From: Caenorhabditis remanei
Taxonomy: Eukaryota; Nematoda; Chromadorea; Rhabditida; Rhabditidae
Reading direction: 5' to 3'
Length of the DNA stretch: 64,000 nt
Assembly: GCF_010183535.1 (NCBI RefSeq)
Contig: NC_071330.1
Coordinates: 5,809,717-5,873,716 of the forward strand
The stretch's first letter is position 1. Every line of letters begins with the position of its first letter. Shown here one piece after another: positions 1-9,057 of the stretch. The notes beneath the pieces are model-generated. The model ran no database searches, was not told where the DNA came from, and was given only the letters and a program-made list of their open reading frames with translations. The translations under genes and the position numbers were made by a program.

Positions 1-1098
1 CATCACAACAGGAATGGGAATGTTGGCTACTGGAAATGCCAACGCTATCATTGCTGGAGGTGTCGAATTGTTATCTGACGTGCCAATTCGTTATAACAGA
101 AAAGCTAGAAAAGCGATGCTTGGCATGAATAAGGCGAAGGATGTTCCATCAAAGTTGAAGATCGGAGGAGAGATTGTCAAGAATCTTCTTTCTCCAGAAT
201 TACCAGCTGTTGCTGAATTCTCAACTGGAGAGACAATGGGACACAGTGGAGACAGACTTGCTGCCGCTTTCAATGTTTCCAGAAGGTTTTGAAAAATAGA
301 AAATTCGAATTCTCTTTACAAAATAGATTTTCAGAGAACAAGATGAGTTTGCTATTCGCTCCCACACTCTTGCCTCGGAAGCCGCCAAAAATGGAAAGTT
401 CACAGATGTCGTACCGGTGTTCTTAGACGGAAAGAAGCCGAAAACTATCAAGGAAGACAACGGAATCCGTGTTTCTACAATTGAGAAGTTGTCGACTCTG
501 AAGCCGGCCTTCGTGAAACCACATGGAACTGTCACCGCTGCCAACGCATCTTATTTGACTGACGGAGCATCTGCTGCTCTCATTATGACTGAGGAATACG
601 CTCTCGCCAATGGATTTAAGCCAAAGGCATACTTGAGAGACTATTTGTATGTTGCACAGGTAAAATTGGAAGTAATGTAATTAAAACTCTAAAATTATAA
701 GTTTCCAGGACCCAAAAGACCAACTCTTGCTTTCCCCAGCCTACGTCATTCCAAAGCTTCTCGACAAAGCTGGACTCGGACTCAAGGATATTGATGTATT
801 TGAAATCCACGAGGCCTTCGCTGGACAAGTTCTTGCCAATTTGAATGCAATGGACAGTGAATATTTCTGCAAAGAACAGATGAAACGATCCGGAAAGTTT
901 GGACGTGTTCCAATGGATAAACTCAATCTTTGGGGAGGATCTCTTTCAATTGGACATCCATTCGGTGCCACTGGAGTTCGTCTCGCTGCCCATTCAGCTC
1001 ACAGACTGAAGGAAGAGAAGGGACAATACGCAGTGATTGCTGCATGTGCTGCTGGAGGACACGGAGTTGGAATGCTTATCGAAGCTTATGGAAAGTAA
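1..1098 (+). CDS. Mitochondrial trifunctional protein beta subunit (3-ketoacyl-CoA thiolase), 3' part
   Basis: Three exons at 1-285 (enters from outside the window, reading frame from base 2), 335-659 and 709-1098, with introns of 49 bp, closing with a stop at 1096-1098. The protein has the thiolase features [36 protein letters not shown], the [11 protein letters not shown] histidine motif and the C-terminal [17 protein letters not shown] with the second catalytic cysteine. The sequence resembles HADHB, the beta subunit that performs the thiolytic last step of long-chain beta-oxidation in mitochondria. The N-terminal part, including the targeting peptide and first catalytic cysteine, lies left of the window. 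Reading frame and splice phases are clean, so this looks like the functional gene. Three broken partial copies of it lie at 16.2, 26.5 and 30.3 kb. Confidence 0.93.
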
Positions 1099-1470
1099 AC
1101 TTCCGAAAGATTTTTGCTGTATTATAAATTAGTGATTTTATGCCGTCTATTTATTCACCCCAAAATTTTATTATTTTTTCCCTATGTTTTCTTCTTGTAT
1201 GTGTATAGATTGTAGCGGTTTTCGTGCCTTTTTGAGCACACATTTTGTGCGCGTCGTCTCCCCTCGTAAATCTACTGGTCATTTGTCTGAAACACTTTCT
1301 TTTTCTTTTTAATTTTCTCAAAAAGCACCAAAAATGAATAATTTTTCTTGTCTACTAAATAGAAATTATGGACAGAAAAAACAACAATAATTTTTGAATA
1401 ATAAGATTCATTGAACAGAATGAGAGTTTATTACAATTGAAAGTGAAAATTATTGAATAAGATCATTAGA
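1099..1470. other. Convergent 3' intergenic stretch
   Basis: Between the thiolase stop and the minus-strand DSL-like gene. AT-rich with several T tracts; no coding signal seen. It should hold both 3' UTRs. Confidence 0.6.
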
Positions 1471-1890
1471 TCAAACTACTGACTCGATAGTTGTCGATGA
1501 GAGGAATCTGCTCGGAGCGTCATAATATCTCGTAGAAGTCGTTGTGTCCAAGAATCTGAACATTTCATCGATTTTAAAGACTTCTGAAATCTCGTTTTCC
1601 ATGTATTTGCTGGTTTTCTTTGGACGGAAACAACAGAGGATACAGTTCACGATGATGAGGAGAATTACGAGGAAGGCGAGAACTGAGTAGACGATTATGC
1701 TGCAAAAGAGAAGAATTAGAGGTGAAAATTACAAAAAGAAAACTTACTCATCGGAGATGAATTCATTGTAAAGATGAGAGTCCATTGGTGATTTAGCGGG
1801 GGTATTTGAAGTTCCGATAGCAGTTGAAACGAGTCGAGAACGTCGTTCACAAATCGGTCCAAAATATCCATTTTCACAATCAAACGTGTA

Positions 1891-2235
1891 GTAACGATTA
1901 TGTGTTTATGCAACTAAAGTAAACAGTTATGCGCTTTACTAAAGGTTTATTAGTCTATTAATCACGATTACAGATAAAGGGGCGCGGGGATAAAGGATAC
2001 AAGAGTGAGTAAAAGGCAACAAAGGTGGGATCAAGAAGATCGGCCTTGAATGAGCTTTCGCCCGGCCTTATATACTGGTGTGGGGGCGGGAGACATTGGC
2101 GCCCGCGGGCGTAGGGCAAACGGGAGAGGTCAAATGGTGTGACAATAACAAAGGGTGAGAGATAGAAGTGCGCGTGGAGACGCAGACATTGAAAGTGAGA
2201 ATTATCAGTCCGTTGAATCCAGTCGATACCTTACA
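1891..2235 (-). repeat. 3' LTR (345 bp)
   Basis: Matches 6706-7050 base for base as far as can be checked by eye. On the minus strand it contains TATATAAGG (2066-2074), a TATA-like box. It abuts target duplication GTGTA on its outer side and the polypurine tract on its inner side. Confidence 0.95.
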
Positions 2236-2248
2236 CCTCCCTTCTTTT
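2236..2248 (-). other. Polypurine tract of the retrotransposon
   Basis: Minus strand AAAAGAAGGGAGG, directly followed by the LTR start TGTAAGG. This is the expected site for plus-strand DNA priming in an LTR element and supports both the LTR boundary and the orientation. Confidence 0.85.
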
Positions 2249-2580
2249 ATTCGAGATCGTCCTCGATCGTTCGTAGAACGGACTGATGATTCGATCCATT
2301 GATCATCCTTCAGCTGCTTGGTTTGGACCACGGTGTTGCCTGATTGACACGAAGTGTGTTGCCGAAGTGGCCAGAGCTCACGTGACTAGAATGTCCAGTG
2401 TAGAACCAACGGTTGCAGTGAACGAGTTTCTCTGGAAACCGAACAAAAGTCATGGAAATTTGGGGTCCGAAAAGGGGTGAAAATTGGTTTGGGAACCGCT
2501 TTTCCTAGGTCTACACCAAGAAATTCATCCAGGATGACATTTCCCGGCTCCCTTTTTTACACGAGACCGTCCCTGGTCTA

Positions 2581-3882
2581 CTAAACCAAGTTAAACTTAG
2601 ACCTAGGAAACTTATTCTTTTGGCCAAATATTGTCCAAAGGGCCATGGCGCTTGGTGGGTCTGCTTGACTTGTCTGGTCCCTGCTCGTGGAGCTGCTGTT
2701 GTCTCTCCGGAGTCTATCATTCCACTCCTTGAGCTCGTGGATACGGAGGTCCTGCCACAGAATCATCTCGCGAAGGCATGACGCTTCTTCTTCCGCATCC
2801 ACCTGGATGGTCTGGTGGTTGCTCGCGGGATCCTTTGACTTTTGCTGATTGGCCACTGACCGCTGCTTCAGGTTGTGGCTTCTTGCCATGTGTCCTACTT
2901 TTCCGCAATAGTGACACTTTCCTGTAAAAGTAAGAAAGATTTCTCTTCGACTTACCTGGGAGTCAATCTCGGAACTACGACCTCTGTAGTCTTCGTCCCG
3001 ACCTTGTCGTTCCGACCGATAGTCCCGACAGTCATCTCGGTCTCCGTGATCGGTTGCCGTGTTTGCCAACGAAGCTTCCAATTGTGCAGGCAATTGGGTG
3101 GGCTCCAGCGGTTGCTCGTTGAGGGCGAGGCGTGCTTCTCCTTCAAGAGTAGTGTTCCGGGTCTGATCTGTTATCGGTCGTGCCTCCCGTATGGCCAGGC
3201 TTTTGACTGACTGGTTCAATCCTTCCAGGAACTTCTCAAGTGTGACGTCTTCCTTCTGGTACTCGAGGTTCTTCTGATACTCGTGGTACGACTGCTTAGC
3301 CAGTTTGATGGTCCTGTGGAAGAGGGAATCGTCAGATGATTCGCCTGGCCACTGCTTGCTTGATCGCGGATGTGTCTTGTTCCGCTGTACATGGAACGTC
3401 TCTTTCAAGCCTTGAACCAGCTCGTTGAGTGTCGACTCTGGCTTTTCTATCAGCATGCTTTCAGCTCTGCGTCGTGCTCGATACTTGAGGACGGTGAGGA
3501 ATGCTCCCCTGGAGTCTTCTTGTGAAGCATCTGAATTGATCGTGACCAATTGATCTTTGAATGCCCGCACGGAATTGTTGATGTCTTCATGGGCTGGTAA
3601 CGAAGCTGCCAGCTTGAACGATGGTGCCACGACGTGAGGTAGGGTGCCTACTTCTTCGTTGTTCTCCGCTCGTCCTTGATTGACTTGATTGGCTTCATCC
3701 TCATCTTCATCGTTGGCTTCAGATGCAACCGCTTCCTGGATGTTTGAGATGTTTCCGTTGCTGAGCCTCAATGAAGGTGTGCTTCCGGGAGATGTGGTTC
3801 CTCCGCTTGCTGTTACAGCTGCTTGCACGTCTTCTGGATTTGGCGATCCCTCGTTTCGCTGGTTAGGTGTGCTGACATACAC
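2581..3882 (-). CDS. Gag-like protein of the LTR element (433 aa)
   Basis: An uninterrupted minus-strand reading frame. The N-terminal 100 residues are low-complexity and acidic; a helical capsid-like middle follows (around residues 100-260). Near residue 330 is a zinc knuckle, CHYCGKVGHMARSH, in which the last ligand position is His instead of the usual Cys. The C-terminus is rich in charged residues. This layout fits Gag (particle assembly and RNA binding) in an LTR retrotransposon. It lies 3' of the companion ORF and directly upstream of the 3' end region, where pol would normally be. No domain beyond Gag is recognisable. Confidence 0.75.
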   Translation of the reverse strand: MYVSTPNQRNEGSPNPEDVQAAVTASGGTTSPGSTPSLRLSNGNISNIQEAVASEANDEDEDEANQVNQGRAENNEEVGTLPHVVAPSFKLAASLPAHEDINNSVRAFKDQLVTINSDASQEDSRGAFLTVLKYRARRRAESMLIEKPESTLNELVQGLKETFHVQRNKTHPRSSKQWPGESSDDSLFHRTIKLAKQSYHEYQKNLEYQKEDVTLEKFLEGLNQSVKSLAIREARPITDQTRNTTLEGEARLALNEQPLEPTQLPAQLEASLANTATDHGDRDDCRDYRSERQGRDEDYRGRSSEIDSQVSRREIFLTFTGKCHYCGKVGHMARSHNLKQRSVANQQKSKDPASNHQTIQVDAEEEASCLREMILWQDLRIHELKEWNDRLRRDNSSSTSRDQTSQADPPSAMALWTIFGQKNKFPRSKFNLV

Positions 3883-3918
3883 TTCATAACGTACCGTGTT
3901 GTCAAGATGTAGAATACT

Positions 3919-5046
3919 CTAGTCTTTCTCCTCTTCAGATTGAGGGTTTCCGTTCCTTATCGGAGTCAAGATGTTAGCCATGGGTGGATGACTATTCTCC
4001 ATGATGCCTTCACTAGCATCGATCAATCTCTGCGACAAATCCATGTCGGCAGCCGACGCATCACGAGAAACGCCCTGCTGTCTCACGACAACAGGGGTGT
4101 GTAAGATCTGTGGGCGTAAGCCACGGTTCGAAGGCAAAGAACGAGCTCTTGGAGAAGTGGGGGTAGTTGGAGAAATGACACGGTGGTCATCCCATTTTCC
4201 GACCATGTCTACTACTCCGGGACAGAGACACGTTTCACTTACCTTCCTTTCCAAGCATTGGATCTTTGTCGACGGGGAATCTACCAATTGGCTTGCTCTA
4301 CCCGCTTCGAGGGATGCTCGGTTCATCTGACCGGAGCGCGATACCAAGTTGTTCGGTTGTTCGGCTTGAATTGTCTCGACTGCATCCCATGTAGTTGCCA
4401 GATTCTTCCGTGCAGTGGGAAATGCTCTTTTCTTGTCGTCTTCTGACGTTTTCTCATCGATTGTTGCTATTCCATCTTTGTTTGCCGAAGCGGAGACGTT
4501 GCAGTCTTCTCTGGCTGTTTCTGTCAATACTCGAGGGACAGAATCTTTTTCATTGTCCTCTTCAGTTTCCTTGACTGGTTCCTCGGTGTATCCAAGCCAT
4601 TGATGCTTCCATGTGCCATCGATATCTGAAAGGCTTTTCAGATCTCGGATTTCTCCAATCTCTTTCAATTGGTTAACAATTAGGTTGGCATCCGAGCCAA
4701 CGCCCGACATACCACCTGTTTCGGTTGGGTTTTGAATGATGCTCGGGTTTACACCCGACGCATCCTTCGGTTGGGTGTGAATCACTGTGGAGGCCTCGCC
4801 GGCGCCACAAGCGTTCGACGGAGGGATGACACGGTGGTCATCCCATGTTCCGACTTCGCTCGTAGCCACGCCTGCGGCTACGCCTCCTTCTTTTTCGCTG
4901 TTCGATGTTCGCTCCAGCCTGGAAATGTGTTTAATGAGCGTACGATTTAAGACGAAAACGAACGGAAATAGGCTGAAATCGACGAATGTTAACAACAAAA
5001 TGAGGAAAATTTTAGGCCAAGACGAATTTGGTGTCTTTATAGGCAA
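3919..5046 (-). CDS. Upstream ORF of the LTR element (375 aa), function unknown
   Basis: Minus-strand ORF ending 36 bp before the Gag-like ORF. It starts with a hydrophobic stretch (about residues 13-34) that could be a membrane or signal segment, then becomes a long polar, probably disordered region. Two near-copies of a WDDHRVI motif (about residues 68 and 290) come from a DNA repeat whose third copy lies outside the ORF at 6104. It could be an N-terminal extension of Gag separated by a stop codon, or an independent accessory ORF. No homologous family is recognised. Confidence 0.5.
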   Translation of the reverse strand: MPIKTPNSSWPKIFLILLLTFVDFSLFPFVFVLNRTLIKHISRLERTSNSEKEGGVAAGVATSEVGTWDDHRVIPPSNACGAGEASTVIHTQPKDASGVNPSIIQNPTETGGMSGVGSDANLIVNQLKEIGEIRDLKSLSDIDGTWKHQWLGYTEEPVKETEEDNEKDSVPRVLTETAREDCNVSASANKDGIATIDEKTSEDDKKRAFPTARKNLATTWDAVETIQAEQPNNLVSRSGQMNRASLEAGRASQLVDSPSTKIQCLERKVSETCLCPGVVDMVGKWDDHRVISPTTPTSPRARSLPSNRGLRPQILHTPVVVRQQGVSRDASAADMDLSQRLIDASEGIMENSHPPMANILTPIRNGNPQSEEEKD

Positions 5047-6687
5047 ATTCTACAATTTTGACAGCATTTTGTTGCTAAAAATTGCTGAAACGCTTGCGAA
5101 AAATTTCTTAAAGCATCTGAAACGCGAAAACATCGACAAAAAGGAGCAAAAATGCGACAAAACGGCGTCGGCGAAGTTTCGAAAATGACGAAATGACGTT
5201 TTGTTGTTGTTTACGTCGACTGTGGGCGACGCGGCTCGCGTCGCGCGCGCTCTCGTGTTGAGACCCGTCGACGGCCGCCGCACGTGTGCCTTTACTACAG
5301 TAACCTGAAAATAAGTTTTTACTGTACTCCATCGATTTTCGGTGAATTCCTCTGCCGATAACTGGAAATCTGGGGTTTTGAGAGAACGCCGCAGACTTTT
5401 CAGATGTTTTCCGTGATTGGACAGTGATGTTGCGTCCGGTGAACAACTTCGACGACGAAATGCTTCCTTGAGCGGAAACTGATGACCATTTCGCGTCTAC
5501 TTCGTTGAAAACCCACTTCTGGCGTGGTTTTCCCTGTGCAAAAGGGCTAAATTTACAGGTTTCTTCCTTCTACCTGTCTCCAAACTTCTTGCTGCTCCTG
5601 TTGGAGGCTTCTGATACCATCCCTAGCCTGCGTAGGGGCTAAACTTACTATTTTTCTGCTTACTGACCATCCCTTGACCGCGAAGGGGGTGTATGTACGC
5701 GAATCTTCTGTACATACCACTTCCATGCTCGCGTCCGAGCGCTGTCTCTGCCTTGCACCTACGGCAAGTCATCCCTAGTGACTATAGGGGGAGCGGACAC
5801 AGTCACGATGCTGTTCTCACCTCGCTATGTCCGTGTCGACCTTGCGGACCATCCCTGCTTTGAGGGGCTTGTGTATACAGGCTTGCTGTTCTCACCTTAC
5901 TTCATGCTCTGAAGCGGAGCAAATATCTTCACTTTTCATCCGATCAGCTGTACTTCGACGACCATCGCGAATGGAAAAATTGGCTCATCACTTTCTGCTA
6001 TCTCGCGACAACAGAAATGCAATGGTTTTAGTTGTGGAGAATGCTTTCACACTCAGTTACAGATTGAAACTGCGAGGCCTGAGAGTTGTGGGGTTCGTTT
6101 GAGAGATGACGCGGTGGTCATCCCATTATCAAACTTCCCGCACTACTCTGTACCAGGACCTCGATTAAATTTACCTTTTGTGTGACTGCGTGCAGTTGTG
6201 CAGATGTTCTTTGTCGTTGAACTATTCCTTGGCTGTTGACGATGCCAGATTGTCGTTTGCGCGTCGAAGTACCAAATGTGCTTCGTACCAGCTGAAACGG
6301 GATAACCGAGGGGGAGCTCTGCCGGCGGGAATAACCGGACAGAGAAACGATAACGAGTTTAAACGGGCCGAAAAATTGTAATGCATTAACAATTTTGTTA
6401 AGAGGGGAAGTAGGGAATGCGACGAATGTGAGCTCACGAAATTAGGCAACCCCAGCAGTTCCTACTTTAACCGGTGAAGACGGTTCTTACAGTCGCGCTT
6501 CCCAATAACCTAAATGAAACCCAAAATGTTAAATTTTACCTAAAATACTAATGAAATCCTACAATTACTAACCTAAAACTACAGGCGGGCCCTCCTGTTA
6601 ACTAGAAAAAGGGAAGTAAAAGCCCGTGCGCACTAAAAATCGATAAAAAGCGGGGTGGGTGGGTGTTTAAACGTCTCAAAATTGAGA
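5047..6687 (-). other. Long leader region of the LTR element with repeated hairpins
   Basis: 1.6 kb between the primer-binding site and the first long ORF, without long reading frames. It contains four short hairpins with a common plan (5621-5637, 5671-5687, 5773-5789, 5853-5866) and one copy of the GATGAC-N6-GTCATC inverted repeat at 6104. A GC-rich block lies at about 5215-5290. A packaging or translation-control role is only inference. Confidence 0.6.
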
Positions 6688-6705
6688 CGCAACTCGCTGC
6701 TACCA
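6688..6705 (-). other. Primer-binding site of the LTR element
   Basis: Minus strand TGGTAGCAGCGAGTTGCG immediately after the 5' LTR end. The TGG start is what a tRNA CCA 3' end would pair with. The primer tRNA could not be named from the sequence alone. Confidence 0.75.
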
Positions 6706-7050
6706 GTAACGATTATGTGTTTATGCAACTAAAGTAAACAGTTATGCGCTTTACTAAAGGTTTATTAGTCTATTAATCACGATTACAGATAAAGGGGCGC
6801 GGGGATAAAGGATACAAGAGTGAGTAAAAGGCAACAAAGGTGGGATCAAGAAGATCGGCCTTGAATGAGCTTTCGCCCGGCCTTATATACTGGTGTGGGG
6901 GCGGGAGACATTGGCGCCCGCGGGCGTAGGGCAAACGGGAGAGGTCAAATGGTGTGACAATAACAAAGGGTGAGAGATAGAAGTGCGCGTGGAGACGCAG
7001 ACATTGAAAGTGAGAATTATCAGTCCGTTGAATCCAGTCGATACCTTACA
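6706..7050 (-). repeat. 5' LTR (345 bp)
   Basis: Same sequence and length as 1891-2235. On the minus strand it carries a TATATAAGG TATA-like box at 6881-6889, which should drive transcription of the element leftward. Confidence 0.95.
6881..6889 (-). promoter_or_regulatory. TATA-like box in the 5' LTR
   Basis: TATATAAGG on the minus strand, inside the promoter LTR and pointing into the element. Present identically in the 3' LTR at 2066-2074. Confidence 0.6.
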
Positions 7051-7400
7051 GTGTATTGAATAGAAAGAATAACAGAGTCCGAATCGATAACTCGTGATTG
7101 CCATTGTCCATTATTATCCAATTTGAATTGTTGAGAAATGACTTGGGAAAGAGAATCACCAGAGAAATGATGAAGAATTTGAAAGTCAATTGAGATTTGT
7201 GGAGGATTGATTGAAGGGAAATAGATGTGTAATGAACGAGTTTCATATGCCAGAAGACGTACAGTTTCAGAATATTCAGATGAGAAATGCTCCAAATGAA
7301 GAAGACAATCTCGATCGGCAGTCAATTTGAAATTGAGAAATCCAGCAGATTGTGAGAGAGGAATAAGGCAGAGAAAGACGAAGAGAACAGAGGTATTCAT

Positions 7401-7785
7401 GATGAGTTGGAATCAGATGAATGGGTGATTTCTGAGGATATTCTCAATCCTTTTATACCTTCAATCTAGATTGACTCCGCCCACTTATTCCAGCGTCTCG
7501 ATTTGTCATCATGATGATAATTAGAGCATCTTCACATCTGGGAAGTACACTGTATACTCTTATTAGAAATCATCATCATTTTCTTTATCTGCATATCTCA
7601 AAAGAATCTGAAAGTCGTAAAATGAGTAAACGTATATAGTATACTAGTTACTGTCTACTGTTTATTCGAAAAAATGATGACCAAAGAAAGTTGAAAGTAA
7701 AATGTGTGAAAGTAGGGTTTGCTATAAATGTAAAACTCAAATATTTATGGAAAAGAATTGTCATAATTCTCACGATGCTCAATCA
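7401..7785. promoter_or_regulatory. Upstream region of the split DSL-like gene
   Basis: Bases 7401-7625 match, in reverse orientation, the upstream region 47500-47747 of the intact paralogue, so promoter and coding exon were duplicated together. From 7626 to 7775 no shared sequence or other feature was seen. Confidence 0.6.
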
Positions 7786-8102
7786 CAGGGTCTAGGGGTG
7801 AGTAGTGAAATCGTATGCGCTCCACTAGACATTGGCGGTAAATTCAAATTTTAATTTTTTCAATTCGCTGTTTCACTGTGGCACTTTGATACGCAGCTTA
7901 ATCGATCACTTTTTGAGCCGATTTATGTCTGTTTTTCCGCATTTTTGGCCAGTTTTTCGACTGCCTCGCATATTTTCAAGATCAATTCTATTAAATAAAG
8001 AAATAAAGTTTTAAAATAAAAATATTATTTTGAATTTCGCGCTAAAATTTTAGCTGATTTCAGCGGAGCGCGTTTATTTTCACTACTCATCCCGAGACCC
8101 TG
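7786..8102. mobile_element. MITE with about 25-bp terminal inverted repeats
   Basis: Ends are CAGGGTCTAGGGGTGAGTAG at the left and the complement of CAGGGTCTCGGGATGAGTAG at the right. The element is flanked by TGCTCAATCA (7776-7785) and TGCTCAATTA (8103-8112), a 10-bp direct repeat with one mismatch. Alternatively the inverted repeat starts two bases further out (CACAGGG) with a 6-bp duplication CTCAAT. The interior is AT-rich with no coding potential. A CAGGG end suggests hAT or Mutator-like relatives. Confidence 0.75.
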
Positions 8103-8124
8103 TGCTCAATTATACTCCGAGTGG

Positions 8125-8207
8125 TGGAAATTAGGATTCGAACTCCCTCTATTTTTCTTTGCAGCCGAACTCACGTGGCCGAGTTTTTGCACCTCGGCCA
8201 TATCGGT
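8125..8207 (-). other. tRNA-like sequence (type II spacing), probably a relic
   Basis: On the minus strand an A-box-like TGGCCGAGGT (8191-8200) is followed by a B-box-like GAGTTCGAATCC (8134-8145) at the spacing expected for a long-variable-arm tRNA. Acceptor and T-stem pairing are poor, so this is more likely a tRNA-derived repeat than a functional tRNA gene. Confidence 0.3.
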
Positions 8208-8396
8208 TTTGAATTTTTTTGTGGCTAATCTCAACATTTTCTGCTTTTACTCGTCAAAGTCTATGTGAAAATCCAAGTTTTCTGTCACGAAATGAACCTT
8301 GTTACCTGCCAAATTGATTAAATGCAGTTTTCTTGATCGTAGATTCTTCTTTCGCTTTGAAAAAGCGGCCCATTGCACTCATTCAATTTTTGCAGA

Positions 8397-8815
8397 ATGT
8401 TTTCATTCTCGCGGCGGTTACTCAACAAAAATTGGAAATTCTTACCAAATCGTGAGCGGATAGTGTTCAAAAACAGAAAAGAAGCGTTTTTCGATTTCGT
8501 CAAGGTGTCCGGAGCCAATATTTTGTGGCAAATCGGTCTTGCCGTCATAGTTTTGTGAGTAGTTGCGTTTTCAATTAAAAACCCGGGGACACCTTTTTTT
8601 CTAGAGAGTTTGCATTTCCGACGCCGGATATTGTTTACGATATAAAGAGATTGATTTCTCCAGACTTTGATTTGTATTGCAAATCCGGTAATCTGGTAGA
8701 TTTCGAAATGGACTTTGAGAATAAGTTGAGATCAATCCGTAGAGAAGAGGTGCGCAGTTTGGAGCAGTACACGAATGCGAAGAGTCCTGAAGCAAAGTTT
8801 GGTGGAGTCAATTAA
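8397..8815 (+). CDS. Small probable mitochondrial membrane protein (122 aa)
   Basis: Two exons, 8397-8554 and 8605-8815, with a 50-bp intron (GTGAGT to TTTCTAG). The start is chosen because TTTTTGCAG lies directly before the ATG, as at trans-splice sites; an in-frame ATG 24 bases upstream lies before that acceptor. The N-terminus (MFSFSRRLLNKNWKFLPNRE) is basic with no acids for about 18 residues, like a mitochondrial presequence. A hydrophobic segment around residues 40-58 (ANILWQIGLAVIVLEFAF) spans the intron and could cross a membrane. The C-terminal half is acidic and helical. I do not recognise the family. It is the first of four plus-strand genes up to 14.1 kb and ends 242 bp before the next. 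Confidence 0.75.
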
Positions 8816-9057
8816 GTTGTTTTTCATCTTTTAGGATTTTTCTGTTTTAGTTGGTTCTATAATTAGGTCTCATTTGTTATCTTCATCGTTTCTTTCTTTC
8901 TTGTTATAGTCATGTGGTTATAAAATTTTTCTTCTAATTTTTCACCTTTTCTCCTCTAATTGTTTGTTTTCAAACGGTTCCTTATCCGTCTTTCAATCTT
9001 TCAATTTCCCCCTTTCTCTTCAAGTTCCCGTGAGTCACAGATTTTTAGAACTTCAAA

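Larger units (their letters stand above)
1886..7055 (-). mobile_element. Young non-autonomous LTR retrotransposon, minus orientation
   Basis: The element proper is 1891-7050 (5160 bp), flanked by the 5-bp target duplication GTGTA at 1886-1890 and 7051-7055. The two 345-bp LTRs appear identical by eye. On the minus strand the LTR begins TGTAAGG and ends CGTTAC. A polypurine tract abuts the 3' LTR and a TGG-starting primer-binding site follows the 5' LTR, which fixes the orientation. The 4.47-kb interior holds two long minus-strand ORFs, one with a zinc knuckle typical of Gag. No reverse transcriptase, RNase H, protease or integrase motif is visible, so mobilisation would need enzymes from elsewhere. 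Superfamily (Gypsy or BEL/Pao) cannot be decided without pol. Confidence 0.93.
1471..7400 (-). pseudogene. DSL-like single-pass membrane protein gene, split by an LTR retrotransposon
   Basis: Read on the minus strand. The first exon starts at ATG 7400 and runs to the insertion at 7056. It resumes at 1885, runs to a donor at 1748/1747, and a last exon covers 1699-1471. Apart from the insertion, the frame, splice sites and stop look intact. The N-terminus is a signal peptide (MNTSVLFVFLCLIPLSQS), followed by a region ending in FDCENGYFGPICERR that resembles the start of a DSL/EGF-like module. The last exon encodes a transmembrane segment and a short tail with RPKKTSKYM and YYDAPSRFLSSTTIE. An uninterrupted paralogue lies at 47748-48523 in opposite orientation. 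The DSL assignment is tentative; the disruption is read directly. A chimeric transcript starting in the LTR remains possible. Confidence 0.85.

Noticed and set aside
2236..2580. Looked for pol remains between the Gag-like ORF and the 3' LTR.
   Set aside because: Only 345 bp without RT, integrase or protease motifs; too short for pol.
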